Positions 33,490 through 45,345 of a DNA stretch of 64,000 bases are shown here, one piece after another. Below the pieces are notes generated by a model. It was not told the DNA's origin and ran no database searches. It saw only the letters and a program-made list of their open reading frames with translations. This DNA comes from Apiosordaria backusii (taxonomy: Eukaryota > Ascomycota > Sordariomycetes > Sordariales > Lasiosphaeriaceae). The position numbers and the translations under genes were made by a program. The stretch is taken from NCBI GenBank assembly GCA_030549205.1, contig JAUKTV010000001.1:2170001-2234000 (forward strand), read 5' to 3'. Numbering within the stretch: the first letter of the stretch is position 1; every line of letters starts with the position of its first letter.

Positions 33490-35199
33490 TGTGATGAGGA
33501 TTTGGAATGTTGATAAGAGATTAGATGTCAAAGCTGTTGTGAGTAAAGAGGTCGGGGCCAGCTTCTTGATGGCGGTTCTGGGGATAGACTGTGTTGAGAA
33601 ATACTTTATAAGATCCAACTGCTACAAAAGCAGTATCTATCAACTGATAAGAAGCAATTTATGAAAAGATATGAGGCTTAGAATGATGACTAAAGTGATG
33701 ATGTGGTGGTGACGGCTACTTTAACAATGATGATCTGACTGATGATGGCTGGGGTTAGTCAGTTGAAGTGTTTGATGTGGTAAGGGCGAGGGTTCTGATC
33801 TCAAGCTAGAGTCGATTGTCTTGTGAGCCGATCTGTGTGATTACTGGAGAGAAAAGGCGTCAAGGATATGAGTTTTGGTGCAGAAACTAGTTGATCGTCT
33901 CTGGACTGAGAATAATAGGGCTTGTGACCCTGGGGTCAGTCGATGTACAGAGACAGAGTTATCATGTGTGGATATCAGGCTGATGCTCTGTTGGAGAGGG
34001 ATGGCTCCTCGATTGGGGGATTTGCTGTTGGAAGAAAGGTTTTTGGATAGAAGATGGAATAAAAAGTCTTGGGATGGCGTTTTCTCTTTGTCTGGCAAGC
34101 AAGGTGAGGTGCTAGGGGAGGTTTTTGAACTGATTAGGGTTGCCGAGGAATCGAAGAGAGAAAGAGGAGAGGAAATAAAGGCCCTTATATACTTGGTATT
34201 TGCAGAAGGAAGATGGACTCGATCACGAGATGGCTGGTTCATCTCAGGTCATGAAAGACGGCCGACGGAGAAAGGCATCGTTACCTTATCTCAAGATACC
34301 AATTTGTTGGGAAATTGCAACTGATGCAGATGATTCCGCAACTTTAGAGGCTGTAGATTAGCCAGGCACGGTTTGAAAGAGTCTTCTTTGTTGGTGAGTC
34401 AAGTAAAGTAGAGGGCCTCATTGACGGTAGCAGTGGTTGGGATGACACGGAAAAGGCAGGATCAGGCAAACTTGGGGATTGCCTGACGTATCACGATCTA
34501 GGATATAAAAGCCTCTGAGGCTCTTCAATCAACCATTTATTGAGAAGTTAGGGTATTGGTAAATTGACGAATCTCCCACAGGGTTCTCCGGTTCTAATGG
34601 AAAGTCGCAGTTAGCCCTACTCGTCAAACAGCAACGAGGTTAGTCTCCAGGCAAGCAATAGGATCTTAAAAGTCATGACCTTCTCCTGACTAGTATGTTG
34701 AAGTTGAGTTGCACTGTGTGGCATGACCGTAGCTATGAGAGAAAGCATCTAGTGGAACGATCTATAGAGCTGCCATCACAGCAGCCCCTGAAGGCGGCGT
34801 CTTCCAAAGTGTCAGAGCAGCAGCTTACTGCCATCCAATCTCTCCTGTTTTTATAAAAACCGAGTACAGAACAACCAGTGAGAATTCTGGCTAGTGACAT
34901 CAACAACTGAAGCTGTCGCCAGGACCTGGAGCCTGGTAGTACACGTCATCGCTCAACTCAACAGCTCTGGCAAGGAAGGAACGACACTTATACGCGTCTA
35001 GCGCGTTCTTTCAGGAACACCTCTCCAGCGCCACCGAACAGATGCCCGTGTAGAGCGACTCGTCCGCTCTTCTTCGAGAGCAAAATTTGTTGGCTACAGA
35101 ATATACCTTCAATCATCAACAACTTGGTGCGTACAGCGTTCCTACCTCAAAACTCCAGCTCAACCCCGTCCGCGCCTCGAAAGGACAAGTCGAGGAACA
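33490..35199. other. Divergent intergenic region, 1.7 kb
   Basis: Upstream of both the SET gene (minus) and the small membrane-protein gene (plus). Open frames on both strands at about 33841-34324 overlap each other; neither has an ATG in a convincing place or known homology. Confidence 0.5.
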
Positions 35200-35565
35200 A
35201 TGGAGACATACAAGGCCACCACAGACGATGCCCCTGCCTACTCGGCCATACCCTTGGAATCTCGCCAGGGGCCCAACCCAGCCTACCTCCTCGACCTCGA
35301 GAGAAACAACGCTGCGACTGAACACGATAACAACTTGACCACCAACCGCGCCTGGCTTATCCGTGTTTTTGCTGTGCCCGCAGATACCCTCGAGGAGGCC
35401 GAGAGACAGCAGCGCGCGGTTGGGCTGATGTTTGCCTTTATGGGGACTTTGGGTATAGCCATAATGATTGGCACCCTGATTGCCCTGTGAGTCTTTTCCA
35501 GCTGTCTTCAGCCTTTCTGGATGGAAAACAAGCTAATAATATCTAGATATATCACGACGAAGTGA
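35200..35565 (+). CDS. Small single-span membrane protein, 101 aa
   Basis: Exon 1 is 35200-35486, the intron 35487-35546 (GTGAGT donor, CTAATAATATCTAG end) and exon 2 35547-35565. Splicing replaces a premature TGA at the donor with the tail LYITTK. The product has a polar N-terminal two-thirds (METYKATTDDAPAYSAIPL, and a helical AVPADTLEEAERQQRAVGL) and one C-terminal hydrophobic segment (MFAFMGTLGIAIMIGTLIAL), followed by only a few residues ending in lysine. This is the layout of a tail-anchored or small endomembrane protein. I recognise no family. The consistent splice and clean membrane segment support a real gene. Confidence 0.7.
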
Positions 35566-36734
35566 CCAGACCCAACTTCCAGCTGCCTTGCGGCAAAACC
35601 GTCGACAAACACATGGCCGAACAAGGAGCGCACCGACGCACATCAGGTGCTCTTGGGGAAACTCGCATATCTCCCATTTTCAAGCAATGTTTGGAGTTGG
35701 GAAGGTGTGTATGGTAATCGAGGACACATACTGTATGATAGGACCATGTTTGGGAATCGACGAAGGATATACAGACCCCTTGTGGCTGTTGGCCGCGTAT
35801 TCACAGGTGGTTCAGGTTTCCCATGTGCGAGCGTGATATTGTGGTCCAAGTACGGCTTATACGAGTTCCCAATTCCCGTGTGACATCCATCGGTTGGCGC
35901 CCCGGCTTTCAAGGCATGCAGGAACAGATGTGATTTCCCGCTGTTACACGGTCTCGCCACAGGTCCCGGTTTGCCATACATGCCATGTGAGTACGTTGTG
36001 ATACTGGTACACAAACAGACTCGACTCGACTGACAAACCCACTCAGGTGATCTCCGCGCCATGCGTGTCTCGGATCGAGATTTGAGTCAGGACGATGCCT
36101 TAGACAGTCATACTGCTTCCTCCTTCTTGAAAACTTCCACAACCACGAAAAACCTCCATGTCTCGTCATACTGCTTCAGCATGATCTCCATGATTCCCAG
36201 GAATTTGTCATGGCAGGTGAGTCAGGGCTGAGATACCAGGAACCAGAAGTAGGTTATACGACAAGCTACCTAGCTTGGGTGATGTGTCAAGGGGCACGGT
36301 GTACATGAACTCGACATCGGATGCTGGGGGCCGTCTGTCCAGCCTTCGTGGACCTCGCAGAGCACAATTTGTTTTGAAAGCTAGCATTCTTGGAGCCTTC
36401 AAATCGTTCCCAAGTGTAACGCCTTTACTTCGGGAGAGTGAAAACAACGCACTTTGGCCACATTACGCGGATAGTCTAGCTCAAGAAAGAGAGCTGAAGG
36501 TCATTCCATTATGACAGAAACCACTTGGAGTGGCTGGATAGGTAGGGAGATATATTAATCACAAAAAGCTGACAACAGCCGTAACCATTGACGTCAATTC
36601 AAAGTACTTAGTTGGAACTTTCCCTTCAACTTCTCACAGAAAGGGCCTTGTTATAATCCCCCATGAACTGCCTTTGTTGAAAAAAGGGTTGACGGATTAA
36701 CAGCCGCACTATTACTTGGAGCAAGACCTTCAAG
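35566..36734. other. Intergenic region, 1.2 kb
   Basis: 3' region of the small membrane-protein gene and promoter of the secreted Thr/Pro-rich gene. A minus-strand frame of 139 codons (36062-35643) has no domain or composition that supports it. Confidence 0.5.
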
Positions 36735-38220
36735 ATGCATCTCCTTCTTCTTCTCGTTTATATTATTGCAAGTAGGGACATAAGTACCCTTGCTGCTCCA
36801 GCGCCCATACTCACCTTGGGCTCCCCAGACAGCCAACACAATGACGACAACAACATATTCCGTCGTAAGATCTACCACCGAGCAGATGATCCTCAGAACC
36901 AGACAACCCCAATCATAAGCCCACCACTGGGAACGGGCCCGATCAACTCAACAGTTGCCAATGCCACAACAGTGGTCTCCCTCAATATCACACTATCCTC
37001 AGCAACTGCTTTGACAACCTCACCAGTTATCCTCACTCTGTCTACCCCTTCTTCATCTCCTTCACAAGATCCTTCACAGGGTCCTTCACAAGGCCCGGTT
37101 ATTCTTACTTCAGTGTCTCTCTCGACAGCACAAGGTCCAACTGCTCTTGCTTCAGAGTCTCCCTCAGCCGCCGCATCAGAAACAACAATAGTCGGCACCC
37201 CTATCATTCTCTCATCTCCTGTTCCTCCCTCGGGTTCTCTACCCTCCCCCATTATCCTTACCTTATTGCCACCTCCCCCGACCCCCATCCTCGTCACCAT
37301 CACCCCAATACCAGTCAACACTGTAACCGTCATCCTCTCACCTATTTCAAACCCGAGCCCCAACCCAACTCTCGCCGTTCCATCCGCCGAAAGCACAATC
37401 ACTGTCACAGCACCCATCGCCCTCTCTCCCGCCGCTACCGGTAGTACAATCACCGTCACTGGTCCTGCCGTCTTCATCACCTCTTCTCTAGCCAGTACCA
37501 TAACTGTCACTGCACCTACCATCATCGCCTCTCCCTCCAACGGAGCACAAAGCACGATAACCATCATCACCCCTTTACCAACAAATTCCATATCATTCGC
37601 CTCAACAACAACCGTCACAATTACCGCCTACCCCTCCAACATCCCCTCCGGCTCAACAATAACCATCTCCGCCATCCCCATCAGCGTCCCCACCACCGTC
37701 TCCCCCCTCCCTCCTCCCCCTCCCACCCCAGTCGGCCCACCAGCAGCAGGAGAAGAAGGAGGCCATACCGTTACTCTTGTCGAGACGATCCCCCTGACAT
37801 CGATCTCTGATGGAGTTCCCGTCAGCACGATATGGGAGGAGTCAACTTCCTTGGTGGTGATCCCCCAAGCTGCTCCTACTTCCGCCGTGCCTGTTCCTCC
37901 GCCTCCGCCCCCGCCTCCCGCTGAGGTCAATACTGAGATTACGATGCCGGCTCCGGTTGTTCCGCTGGTGACTACCGTTACTGTGACTGCTACCCCTGAG
38001 GCGGCGAATAACATCAGCGCTGTTGTGGCGGATGTTTGGACTACCACTGTTGTTGTTACTGCTGATGATTCGGGAATGGTAAGCAGTCTTTGTTTTTGAT
38101 CCTGAAATATCTTAGATGGGAAGCTGATCAAGATGATAGGTTCCTGTGGTGACGACCGTGGCGCTGGCGGCGGATTCGACAGTGACGGTTTTTGAGGGGA
38201 CTACTACCGTCGCTGCCTAA
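36735..38220 (+). CDS. Secreted Ser/Thr/Pro-rich repeat protein (cell-wall or extracellular type)
   Basis: Exon 1 is 36735-38078, a phase-0 GT-AG intron covers 38079-38139, and exon 2 is 38140-38220, ending TAA; the product is 474 aa. It opens with a signal peptide (MHLLLLLVYIIASRDISTLA, probable cleavage around LAAPAP). The rest is dominated by Ser, Thr, Pro, Val and Ile, with imperfect repeats of STITVTAP/TITVTGP, a SQDPSQGPSQGP tract and two polyproline runs. Such proteins are usually heavily O-mannosylated wall or surface proteins. No GPI-attachment tail is visible: the C-terminus (STVTVFEGTTTVAA) is not strongly hydrophobic. No enzymatic domain is visible. Because of the repeats, the antisense strand is also open (two frames, 241 and 167 codons); those are shadows. 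Confidence 0.85.
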
Positions 38221-38341
38221 ATTTGGCTAGGTAAAATACAAAAATTCGAAAAATGCACAACGGGGAAAGCTACATAACAAAAGAAATGGGCAGGAAGGTA
38301 AGGTATGCTCGAAGAAAGAGGACATTGAGAGCAAAAAAAAA

Positions 38342-38358
38342 GGGGTTAGGGTTAGGGT
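38342..38358. repeat. Telomere-like GGGGTTAGGGTTAGGGT
   Basis: Two complete TTAGGG units preceded by GGGG, about 120 bp downstream of the stop of the secreted-protein gene. Too short to be a telomere relic with confidence; it matches the TTAGGG boxes bound by Tbf1/TRF-like factors. Confidence 0.7.
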
Positions 38359-40214
38359 CTCGAGAGTAGGAGCGCAAAACAGAATGTTCACTTTCTTTTT
38401 TTCGCTTGGAGTAAGACGAACGATTTCTTTGGTTGTGTTGATTGATTGTATGCCTGCACTTCGATAGGACCTTTGAGATTGGCTTAAAAATGAACCGCGC
38501 TATCCGTCATGGCGATTGTCGCTCTGCATTGAATCTTATGCCTGGAATTGTACAGCTTGTGTCAGGCATCTTTCTTGCCTAAAGAGGTCTCAAGAATATC
38601 GGCCAGGAAGAGATCCTAAGCTAAACTCAAGCTGAGGATTCCTTCCGTCGTGTTCTGGAGTGAAGTACTGGATTTTCCACCGACCCGGGGCCGTAAATCG
38701 GTGGCAAACCGGAGAAGATCACAGGATGCCATCGAGGTTCATCTGCAGTGGAAAGCGACCGGCCGCGTGGACATGACCAGGATCCGGGGTGGCATTAAGC
38801 TGAACTGAATCCCGGCTCCGGCTTATGAACTGCAAACGTTTGAGATATTTGTTGTTGACTAAAGATTTGGGCATCTCGTTGACGTTGTCAGAATTGAACG
38901 GCCGGAGGCAGCAATAGCTCGAGTCCGCCGAGCCCGAGAGCGAAACCGAGACCGAACCTCCCGAGCGGACCGGAGGTACCGGCCCCACACTTCCCACACA
39001 CACTACGGAGTATTACGAACCGCACAGCAAATGCTTTCTTTTAACTCTTTCAGGATGAAAAAAAAATACATTATCAAGCAAGGCACCCCATGAAGAACCT
39101 CATCTATGACATAGTACCGAGTTTTCTTGTTGTTTGAAGCGCAAAGCTGGATTGGAGGGCAACAAATGCCCAGAGACCATCTATCCGAACTTTGACGAGG
39201 GGTTGGTTGGATGGCGCGCCGCCAAAGGAATCCCCGCGTCTGTGCCATTTGTGGGTGGTTGAAGAAAGTCTAACCTAGCCCTAAATATATGGGGCGGGAG
39301 TGGTGGTTGTTGATTGGAGGTTGAAAGTTGGTGATTGTGATTTGGATTGTGTCTCGCGGTTGCGCTGATGGGGTTGTTGAAGGTTGGATGGTGGCCCCAA
39401 TCAGGATGAGGGATTGTCTAGAAGATGTCACTATCAAGGTGTGAATGCTAGGGAACTCTTCTCAGGAGATGTTCAGTGGAGGCGACATGACTTGAGACAG
39501 GAGATGTCGTTCCGTGGCGCACACTGTCGGAGGTTCCTCGTTCAGGAGGAAAGCTCGCTGGACAACGTGGAGCGAGAGCCAAGCGTCATGTCATTGCAGC
39601 AAGGCTTTTTGGACGGCATTCTCAAGCGCGACCAACAAGCCGACGTGCAGCCGCAATATCGAGACTTCATCACCTTGGACCCTTGATTTAGGGCGGAAAC
39701 AATTAGTGTCGCTGTCTCCGGTACACAGCCCCGGGTAGTGAATTTTGAACCGGAGCTGATCAACCAAACGAAAAGACTTCAAAGACATACAGAGAGACAG
39801 GTCGCCTTTGGCGCGGCCAGGGCAGTGAAGGTGTTGTTGAGCGCATGGGGAAGGTGAGCCCTCCCGATCCCCGTCATCGCCCCACCCCAGTGACAACAGG
39901 CAAAATATCACATTTTACCCATCGCTCACCAGCCTGTTAATGTAACAAACCGAGGCTCCTCCACTCTGCGGGGGACCCAACATGAGCAGATCGGGGATGC
40001 ACCGTCCACGGCCCCCTCCCCTCATCCCTACAGGGTTGCAGACGCAAGTCCATCCTCTTACAAATCACGGGACACTCGACCTCAACAACATCGACAGTCA
40101 TTATGCGCCTCCTCACGCTAGAGGACCCGACAGACGGGTTCAGCGCTTGCAAACTACATGTTGTTCGTCGATAGCTGACTCTGCCACCCTCGTCCCTTTT
40201 CAGAAGTTTGAATT

Positions 40215-40655
40215 TTACTCGTCAATGCCAGGTCCAAGAACCCCCTGACCCAACCCATCCTTGATCATGGCATACCATGAGAGGCATTTTGGATCGCCAA
40301 GACCCGGATGGTTCCCAAAGATGGAGGGTAGCAGTCGGTCAGCGCGCATGCTGTTGTCCCCGACTTTGATCAGGGATACGTTGAGGAAAACGACACGACA
40401 TTTTTTGCCCTCCATTCGAAACGGCGCCGGAGCCTCAACAGCCCTACAAATATACTCGAAAGAACGTGTGTGTACAGTACCAACTGCATATGCACCCATC
40501 ACGGTGTCATCCGAATTAAGCTCGGCACCGGCAAATATCATGATCAGCGAGCCACCCCCAAACTTTGGAGGTTCTGCAACGTTGATTTTGCCAGGAGCTG
40601 CGCCGCCATCTCGCTGAGGAATCCTCCACATTTCTGTCGCCCACCGGCCCGTCAT
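40215..40655 (-). CDS. Possible orphan ORF, 146 aa
   Basis: A minus-strand frame ending in TAA codes for a protein-like sequence without low complexity (for example GGGSLIMIFAGAELNSDD, HTRSFEYICRAVEAP, KCRVVFLNVSLIKVGDNSM). The opposite strand is also open for 118 codons, and one of the two is presumably a shadow. No known domain, signal peptide or membrane span. It could be a lineage-specific gene, an exon or a decayed gene. Confidence 0.3.
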   Translation of the reverse strand: MTGRWATEMWRIPQRDGGAAPGKINVAEPPKFGGGSLIMIFAGAELNSDDTVMGAYAVGTVHTRSFEYICRAVEAPAPFRMEGKKCRVVFLNVSLIKVGDNSMRADRLLPSIFGNHPGLGDPKCLSWYAMIKDGLGQGVLGPGIDE

Positions 40656-43246
40656 CTCACTCCGTCTTGGTGATTTGTGACAGAGCTAAATTGAGTTGAG
40701 CTTGGCCCCATCTTTTGCTGTTCATAGGGCAGATCAAGAGCACAGCGTCACAGGGGCTCGACAACGGCTACAGGACGCGGTGCCACGTCGCAGATCTGGG
40801 ACGAAAGCAGCCCGTGCCGCAAGCGCGGCATGCTGCTTTGGCAGATTGACATTGAGTTTAGTCTTGTTGTCATCGTTTCCGTCAACGATAGAGGGAGAGG
40901 TGAGCAGATCAACCTCTTGTTTTCAACGGACAAGAAGCAACAAACAAAGCTCTCGTCCGAGTTTCTTCAGAGAAATGTTCCAGAAAGCGTGAGAACCGGA
41001 GGACAAGAGGTTTTCAAACTGATGGGGAGGTTCTTCCTGGAATCTCTGTTTTTTCTGGCCCCGCCGCACGTTGAACTAGCGTTCCCGACAGTTCGGGCCC
41101 TAAATCTACGCCAATCATAATCCACGGCCCGTCCCGGTCGTCTGGGTACACTGTGTAAGTGGATTAAAATGATGCAAGATGATTGGCTACAGCTTGGTCG
41201 CCGAGATGCTGTTGGTCGTGCGCTTATTTCTGGGATGGAAGCCTCGCGACCTCATAGGCCACATTCCCGGACACAATCTGCACCGGACTGCCTTGGGGTG
41301 GTTGAGCGGCTTGGGGCGGGTCCTTCACCTTTTGATGGTTACTCTACCCCTCGCGATCGACCGGGCAAGATGCTGACGCTGTACCACCTCGTCGAATTCT
41401 CACTCCTCAAATTCCAGCCTCCCACGACGCTTGCCGGGGTGTGGCCCCTTTCTCGGCTGTGCATGGATCAATAAGGGCGGATTTACGGACGGCAGTGGAT
41501 TCGACCGTTCGTTGCCGTCATTAGTGTGGGAGATGGCCTGAGATTGAGGTGGCAGGTCCTCCTCTCAACCCTACACAGTGCGCAGGCGACTCGACCCATT
41601 TCATCACCTTCCAATGTCCCGCTATTTCCTCGTTTTGTTCCCACCCTCCCTCCTTCCCACATTTCCTGGGCGGGGTTTCTGTTACAAACATTTGCGTGCG
41701 TAGCGGTGAGCATTTCGTTGCTGCAAACTGGCTGTGAGAAGTGAGAGAGAGAGGAGGGTCATTCTGGGCGGTACTTGCCAGAGTAATTGCTCCGTGAAGA
41801 AGTAGATAGATTTAAGTTCGTTTTCTGCTGCTAGAGAGAAGACCACGCCGAATCAAGCCAGGATGACAGGCTTCCCGTCTAGTCCGGCCAGCCCCGGTAC
41901 GCAAAAAGATCTGTTATGCATGGGTTGTCACCTCCGTGACAGGACCCTAGTCAAGTCCACTTGGCATGGCGACGCCATGAGCGATACCGAGCCTGGAAGA
42001 CCAGACCATGCCCTGCCCCATTTCCCCTACCTCTCTGGCCTGCAGTCTGCGTTGTTGCTGTTGCATCGACAGGTGGGCAGGAGGCAATAAACCGGACGGA
42101 CTAGTAGGGCTAGCCGATGCGTCCTCGAGCAGGAAGGTAGCGCCCGAATAAAATCTCACTGTCGCGATTTGGCGCAAACGGGATAAACCCCACGAGTTTC
42201 CTCCATCTCGTCCTGTGCTTTGTTCTGTGTGCCTGCTTGGTTCGCCATCTCCCAACCTCAGTTCCCGACTCGCAGCACATTCCACACCCTTCCTGTCGTT
42301 TGCCTGATTGCTTGCTATCTGCTGCTTGCTCCCTCCTCACACCCCTCACGAGGACAACGCTATTTCGAGTTATCATTCCTGTTTCAGCCCTGGGGTCATG
42401 CATTTCACGCACAGCCCACAGCTTCTATCTCTAGTGAGTACAGTACCAGCCTTCTCTTTCAACCGACCTCAGTGTGTTGCCCTCTGGAGACTACCCCGGA
42501 TGGATAAGCTGTTTGGGGTTGCGGGTCCCGAAGTCATGCCTAGGCCACGCTCGATTTCGTCCTGCAAGTCTCACAGGGCGAGTGCCAATCAAGCTTAGGT
42601 TCAAGCCATATCCGGACATTTCTGATCGCGCTTTTCCTTTCTGGGAGGGATTCTGTGGGCAGACAGTCTCTGCTATCAAGATATTTGTTTCCCGTCCCTC
42701 TTCTACGTGTTTGCCAATGAAAACGCGACTCACGGGCTCACAATGTGTCAGTTGCAGATCACTAGAGGACGAGGTGTGGCGTGTTCGAGTGTATAAGGTA
42801 CTTCGATTGCTACCTGACGCCTCATATCGGCTTGATCAAGTCTCTCCCCGTTGCGACACACCCGCTGCAAGTCAAAGTGTGCCCCAGGCTACAACACATT
42901 TGGTTCCCTCGCCCCTCCATCCCTGTCTACAGGGCCCGTCATCGAGGTTCCTGGACCGCCCCAGTTCAAGCAGTGCCTGAAGAGAAACACCCCTGCTCAG
43001 TACTGAGCTTGTTCAATCAGCGAGTCCTACTCCCGGTCCCGAACCATTTTCCTGCCGAATACTCGGCCAACGCCCTATCTGCCGTCCTGTAGCTACCAGG
43101 TAGCCAGCTGCAACAACACCACAGTTCCTGCCACCGCCCAGGATCATAAAAGGGACCCGGTTCCCTTTCCATTCCTGGCCATCAGCCCTGGCCCACAACT
43201 CTTTCACTCAGATATTTCTACTTTGACACCCTTTCCTACCAAAACC

Positions 43247-44710
43247 ATGATTGAAGTAACAAGCTACCCCCAGTCGCCATATTTCGGAGGGCCTACACAA
43301 CGTGTGTTTACTCCTGCACCTCTCACGCCGGCGGTGCCAGTGTCGTCCTCGACGCCTGACCTTCTCCGCGAAATGGCCTTCAATGCGTCCAACTACTATT
43401 CTTCCTCCAACCCAACCAAACAGCCGACGGAGACTCGCTCGGCGTCTGTGTCCTCTGTGTCGTCGTCAACATCCCACCCAAGTCCTACCAGCATGCAGCA
43501 TGGGGCGATTTCAAGAACGATATCTCCGGTGCCGAGTATGACAGACTCAGGAATCAGGAGCGCCCTGGTGTCGGGCTCACACTACCAACAGTCTCCTCAA
43601 CACCAGTCTTACGCTCCTCAAACACACACAGCGTCAATACTTCCAAGCCCGTCGCAATATTTTCAATCGCCCATGCCGCCTCCAGTTCCACTGTACTCTT
43701 CGATTCCCTCAAGGCAGTACTCGCAGTCACCACACTATGGCTATCAGATCAGCTCCATCCCTTCGCAACCGTCACTATTATCTATGCAGGATTTCCATCC
43801 TCTGGAATACGCCCAGTTTGCCCCTCCATCCTACCACTCTCCGCCTGCAGCTCTTCAACCGTATCAAGCGTCCCCATTACTCCACTATCGGCAAGAAGTG
43901 CGAGGTCCATCCGCCTTTCTCAAGGGGCTACAGAGCTTGCCTCCCCATATTCTAGACCAGATTCATAAGTCTTTCACATATCTGGAATGTTGGCAGGTGT
44001 ACGCGGTATCTCGTTGGTTCAAAGAGAAGTTCAACCCTGCCAACCTCCCAGTCGAAGATAAAATCGCCGGAGTACGGTACGCCGAGCAGTATTACCGCCG
44101 CTACTTTCCTGGCCGGGCTTCTGTTTCCAATGGCAGCGGCAGAGAGTATGAAGCTATACGCCCTGGATCATTCGGGTGCTACCACTGTTTCAGGATAAAG
44201 GGCCCAGAGCACTTTGAGCAATTCAAATGGAACAACCACGCGGACAACGAAGAGGGCAGCGAGGCAGGTTCCTCCGCCGCTACCCCTAGACCCGGCGCTG
44301 CGTTTGCTCGATCCCCGCCACCGAAATCGACCTGCTCTTCGGCAGGAAATCCACACTACGATCCGAGCCTCACAAGAAGCAGTGTCACCGCGGCGGCAAA
44401 TAGCGGCCGCCGGGCTAGCAGGGCGGAGAGCACTGGGAGCCCCGCATCTTCCTCTGCTGCTCCAGGTGGTAGCATCCCGTCTGCGGACTCGCCGAGGATC
44501 AAGGAGACATGGGGCATTCGGCGCTTCTGCATCGATTGCGGCATTCGGAAGAAATACTACCGACCTGGCGATCTGATTGAGCTGTGCAAGTCAAAGGAGG
44601 CGGTGTGGGTGTGCCAGTGCTGGAAGATTCACTGGCGACCGGCGGAGATTAAGTGCACTGATTGTGGGTCGTTTATTCCGTTGTCGACACCGAATAGGAG
44701 AAGAGGGTAA
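43247..44710 (+). CDS. F-box-like protein with C-terminal cysteine pairs
   Basis: Single exon, 487 aa. The frame is open upstream to 43223 but without an ATG; the ATG at 43247 (MIEVTSYPQS) is preceded by ACC and taken as the start. Residues 1-210 are Ser/Pro/Gln/Tyr-rich and probably disordered. Residues about 231-265 (LPPHILDQIHKSF, ECWQVYAVSRWFKEKF) match the F-box pattern of leucine-proline start and a hydrophobic, VSR-containing second half. Downstream are four cysteine motifs: CYHC (311-314), CIDC (428-431), CQC (456-458) and CTDC (470-473), spaced by aromatic/basic stretches. They probably bind zinc. Fungal F-box proteins recruit substrates to SCF ubiquitin ligases via Skp1; here the substrate region would be the cysteine module. 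F-box identity is a judgement from pattern, not certain. Confidence 0.8.
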   Translation: MIEVTSYPQSPYFGGPTQRVFTPAPLTPAVPVSSSTPDLLREMAFNASNYYSSSNPTKQPTETRSASVSSVSSSTSHPSPTSMQHGAISRTISPVPSMTDSGIRSALVSGSHYQQSPQHQSYAPQTHTASILPSPSQYFQSPMPPPVPLYSSIPSRQYSQSPHYGYQISSIPSQPSLLSMQDFHPLEYAQFAPPSYHSPPAALQPYQASPLLHYRQEVRGPSAFLKGLQSLPPHILDQIHKSFTYLECWQVYAVSRWFKEKFNPANLPVEDKIAGVRYAEQYYRRYFPGRASVSNGSGREYEAIRPGSFGCYHCFRIKGPEHFEQFKWNNHADNEEGSEAGSSAATPRPGAAFARSPPPKSTCSSAGNPHYDPSLTRSSVTAAANSGRRASRAESTGSPASSSAAPGGSIPSADSPRIKETWGIRRFCIDCGIRKKYYRPGDLIELCKSKEAVWVCQCWKIHWRPAEIKCTDCGSFIPLSTPNRRRG

Positions 44711-45309
44711 TTGCACTATTTCTTTATACTTGTTCATCCCTCCAGTGTTCAGTTGTACTATTACAATGCTAACGTTGATTCTCTGACCAGTGTCTATCGT
44801 TGATCGATTCCAGTTCGCCGTATCCCACATGTTGTCGGTTCGGCAGTTAGCTCTTTGGAAGGATATACCTCGCTCACATCTGGTGCACGTTTCAATGTCT
44901 GGGTTAGCAATCTGGTTTTGTCCTGTTTTTCAGAAGTATATATACTAGAGCGTGTGGACAAAATGTGGGAGGCAGTCTGTTTTTGCATTTTCAGCAACTT
45001 TTTACTTCAAAGCGAGTATTGTCGTGTGCGAGTTTTCAATTTTTGCAGCTTTTCCAAGTCTATTCGCCTCACCACAATGATGATACCAAAGCATCAGCCT
45101 TGGTGTAATAATCAAACAATACTGCTTGCATGATACACCCGGCAGGGTAATCCCATATTTTCTACTATTCTGCGTTGATGGTTGCAGTGCTTATCAAAGA
45201 AGAAGGTAGTCATCCAATTCCCGCTCAAGCGGAAATATGCAACGTTTTCTGCTGTTGGCAGTTGGTCTTTTCTGAAGATGGTGAACCGCGAGGCTGTCTC
45301 GCTTGCGGT

Positions 45310-45345
45310 AAAAAAAAAAAAAAAAAAAAAAGGAAAAAAAAAAAA
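45310..45345. repeat. Poly-A tract (A22-GG-A12)
   Basis: Twenty-two A residues, GG, then twelve A residues. I see no retroposon body or target duplication beside it. Confidence 0.9.

Larger units (their letters stand above)
38221..43246. other. 5-kb intergenic region
   Basis: Mostly featureless non-coding DNA between two plus-strand genes. It holds a telomere-like motif (38342-38358) and one candidate orphan ORF on the minus strand (40215-40655). The last 700 bp, including a 168-codon plus frame (42474-42980), probably belong to the promoter and leader of the downstream F-box-like gene. Confidence 0.5.

Noticed and set aside
33841..34324. Opposite-strand frames of 149 and 133 codons upstream of the SET gene
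   Set aside because: They overlap each other, neither has a well-placed ATG or homology, and the region is the SET gene promoter.
36893..38131. Long antisense open frames (241 and 167 codons) within the Thr/Ser/Pro-rich gene
   Set aside because: They mirror the repeat-rich sense frame, have Val/Gly-rich repetitive composition and no start or splice support.
42474..42980. 168-codon plus-strand frame before the F-box-like gene
   Set aside because: No domain; more likely promoter or leader sequence of the downstream gene.
45310..45345. Poly-A tract as the tail of a retroposon
   Set aside because: No element body, open frame or target-site duplication is visible beside it.
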